Assembly: GCA_025617745.1 (NCBI GenBank)
Contig: CM046871.1
Coordinates: forward strand, 31,317,579 to 31,381,578
DNA: 64,000 nucleotides
Direction of reading: 5' to 3'
Source: Heliocidaris erythrogramma
Lineage: Eukaryota > Echinodermata > Echinoidea > Camarodonta > Echinometridae
The position numbers and the translations under genes were made by a program. Below the pieces are notes generated by a model. That model did no database searches. It was not told the DNA's origin and saw nothing but the letters and a program-made list of their open reading frames with translations. Shown here piece by piece: positions 18,011 to 29,897 of the stretch (positions within the stretch are counted from its first letter, which is position 1; each line of letters begins with the position of its first letter).

Positions 18011-19555
18011 TTGGAACCCTGTTTCGGCAAGAATTCAGAGAGGGGCATCCCCTGCCAATGTGAAACGCTTCTGTCAAGACGAGAAGATAAACCCTGGACG
18101 GCTGAGAAAAAGCGAGGAAGAGGTTTCCAGTGCCGTCAATGAGGCAGTCAGTGAGGTACATTTACAGCCCCTCTCTGAATTCCCATTTCATGGAGTCTTG
18201 TTGATATGTCCCTATAGCTGACACCTTCCACCCATCTGTTAATATCTTCTAAATGGTCTTGCAGGGCCATGTTGTTCGCTATTAATATTACAATTTCAAG
18301 GAACCACTGTTTGGATTGCCAATCGATCACTGGTAAAGCTGGTACATGGTACTGGTGCTGTGCGTGCAGACTAAGTGCATTGGGCCGTGATAGGGCGCGC
18401 CGCGCCGGGCCCCGGCCGGCGAGACGTCGGGATCGGAGCGATCGAGCCGCTGACAAATCAAATTGAGCGCGCCAGGCCAGCGGGAAGCGTCTTTTTTTTT
18501 TGTAACCAAGCCTAGGCTGATTTCGCATTTTTTCATACTAATACGGTTTATTCCGTCAAGACTAGTCTGCATAAATATTCATGAAAACGAATTATAGCGA
18601 TATAATAAAACGAGCAAGGGCATCGAGCAGCTGTTCTGTGTGGCGTAATCGGATAATCCAGTCCTCTCTTGGTGAAAGAACCACGAGTTCGAACCTCGGC
18701 AGAAGTTTATATTACGAAAATTTCTTTTGCTTATTTAAAAATAAGGTGACTGAGTAAGAAAATACAAGTCCGATACTTGTAGTCTCTTTCAAAGTCTTCA
18801 AAAAGGGGTTCCTGCCTAGGCTTGGTTACAAAAAAAAAAGACGCCAGCAGCGGGAAAGCTTAGTCTGTGTTCAAAGCCGGCATATATTTAGCAAATATTC
18901 TAGAACCTTGTCTAAAATCTACATGTAATATCTAAATATTGGGACTCATAGGTGTAGAGGGAGGGGGAGGGGGCACAAAACATTCAATTTCAAGGGGGGC
19001 TAGGCCCTTGCCTGCCCGCCCCTGGCCCTCAGATTTAAAAAAATAAAATAAAAAAAATAACCGTAGAGGGCAGTCTTCATTTATTCAATTATTCAATTAC
19101 CAAAAACGGAAAAACAGAAAAACGAAATCAGAACAAGTATTTAATTTTTAATTTGTAAGGAAGAAAAACGGAAAAACAAAATCTGAAAAGGTGTTTTGTT
19201 TTTGAATTTTTGAAAAGAAAAAAGAAAAAAAACCCAAAAATAAATAAAAAAAAGGTAATCAATTTCATTTCTCATTGCTGCCGAAAAAAAATGGAAATTT
19301 TTTTTTAGGAAAACAGTAAAATAAAAAAAGGATTGGTTTATTCATATTTTCGTTTTTCAAGTTTTTAACCTTAAAAAAATTATTAACTAACGACCGTTTT
19401 TCTGTTTGTAAAACAGAAAATTTATACGGTTTTTACTCAATATTCTGTTTTTCCTTTTTCCGTTTCGGAATGGGAAAAACAAATTATCTCAATGTACCTT
19501 GATTGATGAGGCAGTTTGTAATGATAAACCAATATTTACAAAATAGTAGTTAAAA
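18011..19555. other. Composite insertion splitting the LINE
   Basis: It separates the LINE reverse-transcriptase part from its endonuclease part and replaces about 110 residues of expected linker. It includes a - strand open stretch reading INRWVEGVSYRDIST (about 18,200-18,260), which I cannot assign. It also has a GC-rich patch (18,385-18,440), the TIR element at 18,486, a G-rich hAT-like scrap (18,955-19,030) and purine-rich low-complexity DNA (19,035-19,480). Confidence 0.6.
18486..18846. mobile_element. 361-bp TIR element carrying a tRNA-like pol III promoter
   Basis: Perfect ~32-bp inverted ends run from GCGTC through a T run to GTAACCAAGCCTAGGC at 18,487-18,518, with the inverse at 18,814-18,846. 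Inside, on the + strand at 18,636-18,708, TGGCGTAATCGG fits an A box. AGTTCGAACCTC, about 45 bp further on, fits a B box. Imperfect CAGCGGGAA copies flank the element at 18,479 and 18,850. Confidence 0.7.
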
Positions 19556-19558
19556 TAA

Positions 19559-20500
19559 TCAGTTTCCCTTTATCGCATGAAATTTAATTATGTAGTAGTC
19601 TTTACGGGCAAGTCTTAGCAATTTATTAGTATTGTTTCGGATCCGAACATATTTTATTCTGTTATTTTCTGTACGTTTATGACAATATATTTTATACATT
19701 CTATTTTTATTCCTTAACTTTTTAAAAAGTTCAAACGTTATCCATGGTTTTCTGATTTCTTTGTAAACAGGTTTATAAGATTTAAATTCAAACACTTTAT
19801 TACATAGCAATGTGAAAGTCTCTAAAAACTTGTCAAAAGCATGTGTTGTATCAGTAAAATTAGTAAGAATATCCCAATCATTGGGAATCAGCTCCTTGCA
19901 TTGATAACACACGTATTATATATAGGAATATCATTGATAGGCAATTGTGTTTTCTTAGTTTGAAAAACTGGGAAATGGTCTGATATATCATTGTAAAATA
20001 GACCTAAGGAAACATTTAAATCAAAATTATTAGTCAATATGTTATCAATGAGGGACATGGACCTAGCAGTCACCCTAGAAGGCTTGTCAATCAAAGGAAT
20101 AAAAAAGTGAGAATGTATTGTACTTACAGCACGACTGGTATACTTCAAAAGGTCTGTGTTGAAGTCACGCATTATATAGACCTGTTTGCATTCAGTGTTA
20201 ATTTTTTGTAAACAATTTTCAGAGACAGGGATAAATTCATTAATATTAGATTGAGGTTTCCTATATATCACACCTACAATAATGTTCTTATGTCTAGACA
20301 AGTCAATTTCGTTCAAACTTTCCCCAATCGGCTTCTCTAATGTTTCCTCTTTCTTTAAAAGTAACTTGCCATTAGGGTTAGATCCCCCTTTAAGTTTAGT
20401 GAAATGCGTGCATGCAATGAGTCACGATTCTAGGACAACTACACCCTGGGCGAACAACTCTGGGCAATTATTACTCCTCAGACAAGTACTCTTATTTTGA
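19559..20500 (-). mobile_element. CR1-like LINE, endonuclease part (same element as 16,085-18,010)
   Basis: Minus-strand reading gives APE-type endonuclease pieces: NIIVGVIYRKPQSN, then a DFNTDLLKY-type block, SLIDNILTN and DISDHFPVF (20,316-19,888). Next comes the post-endonuclease linker with KPWITFELFKKLRNKNRMYK (19,912-19,559). The catalytic SDH is present. The frame breaks between the blocks. Confidence 0.8.
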
Positions 20501-20559
20501 ATACCCTCTATAGATAGCTGCATAAGGTCAATCATTTAATTGCAACAATATCCAAGGCC

Positions 20560-21150
20560 TAGTTTTCTGGGGGTACTTATCCTAGGGATATTATCATCCG
20601 TGGGTTATTGTCCTAGGTATGTAACTGTCCCGGATAATTCTCAAGGGATTTAACTGTCCGGTAAAACTGTCCTAGGGATGTAACTGACCTGGATAATTCT
20701 CATAGGGATGTAGCTGTCCATGCAGGAAAAATTGAAAATGGATAAAGCTGTCCGGGGTATTTATTGATGAGTAATTGTCCTAGCTATGTAACTGTCCTGT
20801 AGGGATTTAGCTGTCAGGGAAACCTGTCTAGGGATGTAGCTATCAGGGGTAATTCTCATAGGTATGTAGCTGTCCGGGTTAGTTTTCCATGGGTAGTTGT
20901 CCTAGGTATGTAACTGTTTTCGATAATTATCATAGGGATGTAGCTGTAATTCTTATAGGGATGTAGCTGTCCGGGAAACTGTCCTATAGAAATGCAGCAG
21001 TCCGGGGTAGTTGCCCTAGGGAAATAGTTGTACATGGGTAATTATCCTAGGGATGTAGCTATCTGGGATAGCTGTCCTAGGGATATAGCTGTACATGGGA
21101 AATTGACCATGGATAGTTGTCAGGATAGTGTTGTATATACGTAGGGTGAT
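20560..21150. repeat. Degenerate ~30-bp minisatellite (TAGGGATGTAGCTGTCC)
   Basis: About twenty imperfect copies of a unit around CCTAGGGATGTAGCTGTCC followed by GGGGTAATT-type spacer. Units vary in length and lose or gain half-units. Bordered by the LINE on the left and a plain AT-rich stretch on the right. Confidence 0.8.
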
Positions 21151-21391
21151 TTTCTTGTTTTAAGGGTTGTTTGCAAGGGTAATTGTCTCTGAGCATGTTT
21201 TATGGGGGTAATGATATGATGGGATAGTCATCATGATATGTGCAGAGGAGAACATTCAAATAAGTAAGTCTGTAAAAGTTATGATAGGCATATAAGGAAA
21301 TACTCATCTGTCCTTTAAAACAAAGAATACCCCTTAATGGATCCCGATAAAATCTAGAAAATACCCCCCCCCTCTCTCTCTCTCTCCCTCA

Positions 21392-21426
<35 letters not shown>

Positions 21427-21720
21427 TTCTATCTCTCTCTCTCTCTCCGAAGAAAAAAAATACCCAACATAAATCATCAATCAAAAGAAAAAGTAGAACG
21501 TATGAATTTTGAAACATTGCTTAAACACGTAACTTTAAAACATTTTGAAACGTTGCACAAAATAATGCAGAATACCACTGGAAAATCAATTACTTTAACT
21601 AACGAAAAAACTCACTAAATACAAAACAAGACAAACTAAATACAACATGAAAAAACACTATATTTATAATGTGCATCATAATATTTCTCAGTTTTGAAAA
21701 GTACATGTATAATGGTGAGC
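21151..21720. other. Intergenic, with (CT)n microsatellite
   Basis: A long CT dinucleotide run lies at 21,373-21,447. The rest is AT-rich with no recognised content. Confidence 0.8.
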
Positions 21721-21736
21721 GGGGAATTCAGTATTA

Positions 21737-21744
21737 TGACGTCA
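21737..21744. promoter_or_regulatory. CRE-like palindrome TGACGTCA
   Basis: A perfect CREB/ATF octamer, about 400 bp upstream of the proposed first splice donor of the coiled-coil gene. Context (CpG-containing region, X-box and ATTGG nearby) makes a promoter role plausible but unproven. Confidence 0.4.
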
Positions 21745-21810
21745 CAATGCCTACCTGCATCCCAAACAGATGCGCACTACTGCCTATCCTCCTCTAGCTC
21801 TACGCGTCTT

Positions 21811-21824
21811 GTTGGCATGGTAAC
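21811..21824. promoter_or_regulatory. X-box-like (RFX) motif
   Basis: GTTGGCATGGTAAC differs by two bases from the RFX palindrome GTTGCCATGGCAAC and fits the relaxed two-half-site form. An inverted CCAAT (ATTGG) follows at 21,829. X-boxes typically mark ciliary genes; the link to this gene is inference. Confidence 0.4.
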
Positions 21825-22136
21825 GTTTATTGGTAGCATCTATGGGTAGCATGCAGCTTGCATTGCAGTATCATCATTATCCCGTGACATATAGTTCGGC
21901 CGTATACCATCGATATGCTGCCCGGATGAACAATTATTATTGATGATATGCACGAAATTCAATATCGAGTCAGCTGCTGTATACTAGGTCATTACTGATA
22001 TTTGCTGTAGTATCAAATTACATTATTAGCCTACAACAAGCGATAATTCATGATCTTGTCGGGACGATTGTGTTTTAATGTCGTTGAATAAATTCCCATG
22101 TTCATTTATTTGCATCTGCAGTTACTCGTTATAGAG

Positions 22137-22880
22137 GTAAGATGAGAACTTAACATTCATCTTTTATATATTATTGTTTGTCTTTTATTCGTTAATCTAA
22201 TATAAGATATAATGTCATAATTCTCTTGTGATCGTTATTTAAATTATCAGGATGAAAAATGGAGTATATATGATCATCTGTTTAGGGGAGGTCCATAAAA
22301 AAGTTCATACAAAAAATATGCATACACGTATATACCTCTTCAATACCCAGACGTTGTATAATTCCGGACAGGTTGGTTATCTGGACAGGTCATTTTTAAA
22401 CAGTAAATCGAAACACTTTTCATGCAAATTTTCACAAAATAATCTTTCACAGGATAGCTTGAAAATCATGTGAATTGCAAATATTCACTGGTTTTAGTGT
22501 TACGTGATGCATGTTTTTCGTAAAACCTGACGGCAAAATTGACAGGCTAATTTTTGTTAAGTGTCCGGAAATGCAACCCCCCATCCTTCATGTAGGTAAG
22601 AAATTCAATTACAAAGAGTGAATAAACAAAGGAAGCAGTGGCGTATAGCTTGCGTTCGGACATGAAGGGGCGCTGGCATGATTGGGGGGGGGGGGGGGTC
22701 TAACTTAGGGTTTGAAATGCAAATCGACACTGCAATGATTAGGGGGAGGCTGAGGAGGGGGGGGGGGGGGGGGAGGGGCTTGCAGGGACTTGCCGTGCCG
22801 GTTGTGCCCATAAATCAGCCAGTGATTATATTCAAATATTCCGATATTATTCCCTCTCTTTAAAACTCCACTCCACACAG
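22137..22880 (+). other. Likely 5' UTR intron of the coiled-coil gene
   Basis: A consensus donor (GAG|GTAAGA) at 22,137 and a strong acceptor (CTCCACTCCACACAG) ending 22,880 suggest a non-coding first exon ending 22,136. The interval has only G runs (22,683-22,700 and 22,757-22,777) and no convincing ORF. Confidence 0.45.
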
Positions 22881-22902
22881 CTTAATATACAACGGATGAA
22901 CC

Positions 22903-23058
22903 ATGAAATTTACCGACCTGACCCAACGGTCTCTGAGAGAGCTAGAGGAGAGATCGACTGAGAGGACGGCTAAATTTGATCGAATACAGGCAGAGTTTGA
23001 CCACTTACAGCAACAAATCGAAGAAAATTCTAATTTCATGAATACCCGCCTCTTCAGG
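22903..23058 (+). CDS. Coding exon 1 of the coiled-coil gene
   Basis: ATG at 22,903 (context AACCATGA). The donor is AGG|GTAAGC at 23,059. The exon probably begins at 22,881 with a short 5' UTR. 52 codons, ending NTRLFR. Confidence 0.68.
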
Positions 23059-26000
23059 GTAAGCAAGATCACAAACTTATTTCATAAATATACCGTGGGT
23101 ATGAACAGTATATGAATAATAATACTGTTTTAGGTAGCCCGTTTTCCAACAATACAATATAAAAGCCGTTCGTAATTAGTTGATGGTATAAATCACCCTG
23201 AAATGATCCAATTGTACTCGCACGCCCATTTGTTTTGGTGGACACCATGGTAGACACGCTACGTGTTGAACATGTAAAATCATACTCTGGTGCGCGCAGT
23301 GTATAAAGGGTCAATTGTCACTCGGTACAAATGACCTTGTGTTAATCAGTTGCGTTGTCAAAAAATAAGCCTTTTTATGACTTAATTATATATTACTTTG
23401 TTTTTCTGTGGCAGACAAAGCCGTATATATTATATAAAGTGAGAGGATAAAAGAAAGGGGGGGGGGTAGGATCCTTACAATATACAATGCCTAAACTGAG
23501 AAGAAAATTCGCAGCGCGCGCAAGCTTTGGTACACCTCCTCGCCCAAAAGGCAAAATCTTGCCAGTCCGGCTCGGTACTTCGAGCAGACTTCTCGGTTTA
23601 GCTTGACCTAGGCAACTCGGAAGCCGCGCAGAGGCGCTCTATTAGTGCGTATAACGACAGATGCGAATAATTTCTTTTTTTTAAATGTTTTTATTGGATA
23701 AAACGGTCGATTATACAAAAGTACAAAAACATGTACATCACAAGTACAGAATATAGGCCCAAAAAATAAACGGTCACCAGTTTGAAATAATGTGCAAATA
23801 AAAACAATACTAGTAACAACAAGAGCCCCAGGGAGCACGACACTCACCTGAGGTGATCAATTCACATCTGGTGCATGTTCTCTCTAGCACCACCAGGAGA
23901 TATGTTAGAAATTGAAACTACTAGGAGGATGTACATGAGATGATGTTAGAAATTAACATAATTCCCCTCCCCCCGCCTGGTTCTGGAGAAGAAGATGTTT
24001 GAAATTTCATAGTTTTTACAGTTGGGGGCCCTCCCCCTGGGCCCCCTGGGGGCCACATGTACCATTTATAGAGGTACCATCTATAGAGGTATCTCCATAC
24101 AGAATACCAAGTCTGAGCTATGCCTGGTTCTGGAGAAGTAGATGTTTGAAATAGCTTTTACAATTGGGGGCCTTCCCCCTGGGCCCTCATGGGGCCCCCT
24201 GGGGGCCACATGTACCATTTTAGCAACTTTGGGTCCCCTACCCCTAAGGATGATTTCTACCAAGTTTGGTTGAATTCCGATCATGTGTTTTGGAGAAGAA
24301 GATCAGAATGTACATTTTGCCTGGCAGCGCCCCCCCCCCCCCCAGTATGTTACCCCCACAGGGCCCCTATAGGACCACTCAGAGAAATTTCATGAACAAC
24401 ATTCATTCTTCATCTATAGAGGTATCTCTATACACAATACCAAGTCGGAGCTATGCCTGGTTCTGGAGAAGAAGATGTTTGAAATTTACATAGCTTTTAC
24501 AATTGGGGGCCCCCTGGGGGCCACATGTACCATTTTAGCAACTTTGGGTCCCCTACACCTAAGAATGATTCCTACCAAGTTTGGTTGAATTCCGATCATG
24601 GGTTTTGGAGAAGAAGATGAAAATGTAACTAGAATTTAATTCGTCATGAGGACGAATTAGGTGGTCTGTCTTTCAATTGGTATGATCATCATAGTAATCA
24701 GGATGATCATCATAATGGGGAAATACTAAACTGAAGATAGGAAGTCAAGAATGCCACGCATGGAGATGCTTCTTGAGGACAGGAATGTAGAAATTGTGTG
24801 GAACGGTCATTGGAAGATGTGATAATATTTGTGCAAGATAACAATCATGATAATGGTGATGATTATCATGATGAAGGTGATATAATGATGGTGATGACAA
24901 TAATAATAGCAATGATGATCATGACGGTGATGATATTATATCATCATCATCATCATGAATATCATCATGACAGTGATGATGATAATGATGTTGAAGATAA
25001 TCATGATGATGATCATTATGCCATCATGACAGTGCTGATGATAATGATGTTCATAATCATCATCATCATCATCATCATCATGAATATCATCATGACAGTG
25101 ATGATAATGAAGTTGATGATAATCATCAGCATCATCATGAATATCATGACAGTGATGATGATAATGATGTTGAGGATAATCATCATCATGAATATCGTGA
25201 CAGTGATGATGATAATGATGTTGATGATAATCATGATCATCATCATGATTATCATCAACATCATTATCATTTTGAGAAATTGTGATATCAAATAGGACTA
25301 ATGATATTGCAGGATAGCTTTAATACACTTCAGGAATCAGATTTTCCATAGGGTTATACATAAACTACTGCACACTACATTCTAATAGACATAACATGCA
25401 AAATAAGACATTTCAGTAGTTGGTTTGTGATTGCTTATGTTATAATAGTCGAATAAGATGGTAAAATGAAAGGCAAAAAGAAGCAAAAAAAAAAAAAAAT
25501 TAATGGACCCACCGGGGATCGAACCTGGGTCACCGGAATGAGAGGCAAGTGCTTTGACCAATATACCAAAATATTTCCCATAGAGATAACACGTACACGA
25601 AAAACGGGATTCTGAAATTCCATTTTGTAGTGAAAAATTGGGCATGATCCCGACATCTGATCAAAACTTGGAGACCACATTTATAAAAGCTTATAGTCTC
25701 AGCTATAACATACTAAAATCTGGAAGAAAAAAGACCAAAAACAACTGAGATACAGCTCAGAGAACAATGTCATGTAGATTCATGATTCGAAAAAAAATCA
25801 TCTTCCATAGACATAACACGCAAATAGGGAAAATTCTGACATGGCATCTTTTATTGAAAATTTCACTGCGATGACGTCATCAAAATGAAAAATGGGGTTC
25901 ACAGATTTTGTAGGAAATTGCCTCAGCTACAACATATTAAAATCTGGGCGAAAAATGACCAATAATTACGAATCAGGAGCCAAATTTGCATAAATGTGAT

Positions 26001-29000
26001 GACGTCAAAACATGAAAAATGTAAATTTTGAATTCTGGCGCCATTTTGATGACGTCATAATGTTTATAAGGGTCAAATGATACATGAAATGAAAATCTAT
26101 GATTCATACCCTACCTGATGATGAAAAAAAATTGGGGGGTTTATGGACTATTTCAAGAGCTAGAGTTAATTTGTAGAGCATTGTTTTTGCACGTTTTTAC
26201 GTTATTTTCGCCATAGATGCGCGCACGGATTTTGAAGTTTGACGCCCCCGTACGACCTTATTATTGATTGAAATTGATTCCAAATTGATGGAGATGATGA
26301 AGAAAAGTGTCTGGATTGCAAATCAATCGAAAAAACAGCGTTTTAACGTTATTTAGGACTTTGCGCGCGCGTAAAACGCGCGCGTGGACGCTTACGCACG
26401 GACATTTTTGAAATGCTCAAAATGACCTGAAACGTGTGCAGACTTGATTCTACGTGATTTTGAGCATTTTTAAATTTTGACGTGCGCGTACGCGCACGTC
26501 CTGACCTCTAGATGACCTGTGAGGACATGACTTGATGACTTGTCATGTGGAGTTTATGTGATGTGAATATAGTTGATTTTTGGTGATCGATTTTGAAGAT
26601 ATAATCGATCTTGTAAATTTACAAAATGGCGTCTTGATGACGTCACGATGACCTGATGACCTCCAAAAGCTTAATGGACCATGTCCATGATTGACCTCAT
26701 ACATGACATGAAACTTGACGATACTGACCTGGCCGATTTTGAGATTTGGTGGGAACAAAAATTTGTTATAAAAATAAACTAGAGTTTAATTCGTCATGAC
26801 GACGAATTAGGTGGTCTGTCTTTCAATTTATATGGTCATGATCTTAATCAGGATGATCATAATAATGAGGAAATACTAAACTGAAGATAGGATCAAGAAT
26901 GCCATGAATGCAGATGTTTCTTGAGGACATGAATGTAGCAAAATGTGTGAAACGGTCATTGTAAACTGATTATGGTGATGATGATAATGGTGATGATGAA
27001 GATGATATAATGATAGTTATAATGAGTATGATGATATAATGATGGTGATGATATAATAATAATATCGATGATGATCGTGACAGTGATGGTAATAATGATG
27101 ATGATGTAATGATGATTATGATGGTGATGATAATCACGATAATGAAGTGGATAATGATGAAGATTGATGATGTGATAATGGTGATGATTATGGTGATGAG
27201 GATTATGAAGATGATTGATGATATAATGATGATGATGGTGATAATGATAATGATGGGGATAATGGTGATGACCATGACTCCAATGACAGTGACCTTAACC
27301 ATGCCAAATATGAAAGAGAAATCACATTTCGTTATAAAGATACGACAATAAGTTGATTGGTACAAAATGGTTCCTAGATGACCTTGAAATAGATGTGGGA
27401 ACTTGACCTTATTAGGACCGATGACTGACGAAATTTTGAAGATAACTGAGTAAGCCAATTTTGAGAAATTGTGATATCAAAAAGGACTAATGATATTGCA
27501 GGATAGCTTTAATACACGTCAGGGAATCAGGGTTATACATAAACTACTGCACACTACTTTCCAATAGACATACCACGCAAAATAAGGCAACTTAGTACAT
27601 GGCTTGTGATTTTATATGATATAATAGTCGAACAAGATGGTAAAATGAAAGGCAAAAAGATGCAAAAAAAAAAAAAAATTTAATGGACCCACCGGGGGAT
27701 CGAACCTGGGTCACCGGAGTGAGAGGCAAGTGCTTTGACCAATATACCAAAATATTTCCCATAGAGATAACACGTAAACGAAAAACGGGATTCTCAAATT
27801 CCATTTTGTAGTTAAAAATTGGGCATGATCCCGACATCTGATCAAAAATTGGAGACCACATTCATAAAAGCTTATAGTCTCAGCTATAACATACTAAAAT
27901 CTGGAAGAAAATAGACTAAAAACAACTGAGATACAGCTCAGAGAACAATGTCATGTAGATTCATGATTCGAAAAAAAATCATCTTCCATAGACATAACAC
28001 GCAAATAGGGAAAATTCTGACATGGCATCTTTAATTGAAAATTTCACTGTGATGACGTCATCAAAATGAAAAACGGTGGCAAATAATTTCGTAGGAAATT
28101 GCCTCAGCTACAACATATTAAAATCTGGGCGAAAAACGACTAATAATTACGAATCTAGAGCCAAATTTGCATAAAGGTGATGACGTCAAATTACGAAAAA
28201 TGGAAATTTTGACTTCTGGCGCCATTTTGATGACGTCATAATGTTTATAAGGGTTAAATGATACATGAAATGAAATATATGATTCATACCCTACCTGATG
28301 ATGACAAAAAATTGGGGGGTTTGTGGACTATTTAAAGAGCTAGAGTTAATTTTGTAGAGACATGTTTTTGCACGTTTTTACGTTATTTTCGCCATAGATG
28401 CGCGCACAGATTTTGAACTTTGACGCCCCCGTACGACCTTATTGTTGATTGAAATTGATTCCAAGTTGATGGAAATGATGAAGAAAAGTGTCAGGATTGC
28501 AAATCAATCGAAAAAACAGCCTTTTAACGTTATTTACGACTTGCGCGCGCGTAAAACGCGCGCGCGGACGCTTACGCACGGACATTTTTGAAATGCTCAA
28601 AATGACCTGAAACGTGTGTAAACTTGATCCTACGTGATTTTGAGCATTTAAAAATTTTGACGTGCGCGCACGCGCACGTCCTGACCCCTAGATGACCTGT
28701 GAGGACATGACTTGATGACCCGTTATGTGAAGTTTATGTGATGTGAATATAGTTGATTTTTGATGATCGATTATGAAGATATAATCAATCTTGTAAATTT
28801 ACAAAATGGCGTCTTGATGACGTCACGATGACCTGATGACCTCCAAAAGCTTAATGGACCATGTCCATGATTGACCTCATACATGACATGAAACTCGATG
28901 ATATTGACCTGGCCGATTTTGAGATTTGGTGGGAACAAGAATTTGCTATAAAAAGAAATAAATAAAGAAAAATCTTGACAAAATTAAAAGGAGGTCTGTC

Positions 29001-29866
29001 ATAAATGACAGACCACCTAATAATAAAGAAGATTCTGACAAAATTAAAAGGAGGTCTGTCATAAATGACAGACCACCTAAAAAGTTAAAGACCTCAGCCT
29101 GACCCAAAACAACCATATATTGACGTAAAGCTTAGTAAACAAAGAATATAATTACCCTGGGTATTCATAAATTTTCGTCTCCGTTTATCCATAAAAAATA
29201 AAAAAGATAATTTTTTTTGGTCCGCCCCCTCCCTATTGCGTAACAACAGAGGAAACTGCAAGCCTTTTTTGTGTAGAATATTTTGCTCTATCATCTGAAT
29301 CAAGTCCCAAGTCTCTAGCACCACGCAAACTGAAGTTAGAGGTCCGAAAAGGGCATTTTTTTCACCAAAAATTCACTAAATGAAGCCTAGATGACGTCAT
29401 AATGACGTTGTGAACTTCAAATTGTTACTGTGAACTCTTCTTATCAGGTCTCATGACTGTGTCGAATTTCAAAAAGATTTACCTATCCGTTTTCGAGTTA
29501 TTGCCCCCGTAAAAGGGGGGGGGGGGTCCAAGAGACAATAAATGATTTTAAAAAAAAACTGAAAGAGCTACGAATCTGCTTTTCTGTGTGCATGTGGGTT
29601 GTTCAAGATGGGATGATTGTGGAAAGATTCAGAAGGATTGGCCGTCTTGTTTAGGAGTGGTGGTTTTGACTGAAATAAGGAGGGAATTTGCCGTTTTTTT
29701 CCGCTTTTCATTTGTCAATGGGAGGAAAATGAGCGGAAATGTGTAGAATCTTCAAGTTGGAAGTCAATTGGTCCCAAATTTCCTCCAAATCTGAACCCTT
29801 TTTTTCATTGTAGATGGCAGGATGGAGGAGCTATTAAGGAAAAGATCACGATAACAGTCGACACTT

Positions 29867-29897
<31 letters not shown>

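Noticed and set aside
18630-18712. A genuine tRNA gene
   Set aside because: The A and B boxes are present, but the anticodon and acceptor arms cannot be folded convincingly by eye.
20560-21150. CRISPR-like array
   Set aside because: Units are degenerate, with no unique spacers of constant length, and the genome is clearly eukaryotic.
22252-22473. 73-codon + strand ORF upstream of the coiled-coil gene
   Set aside because: It lies in the proposed 5' UTR intron, with low complexity and no recognisable feature.
24640-24661. GAGGACGAA in the unit-opening hairpin resembles part of a hammerhead ribozyme
   Set aside because: The CUGANGA and GAAA core boxes are absent; it is only a short hairpin.
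24798-25295. Long open frames rich in Ile/Met/Asp/His (also 26,970-27,458, 30,529-30,954, 34,701-35,039)
   Set aside because: They are translations of ATG/ATC simple repeats, open on both strands, and not genes.
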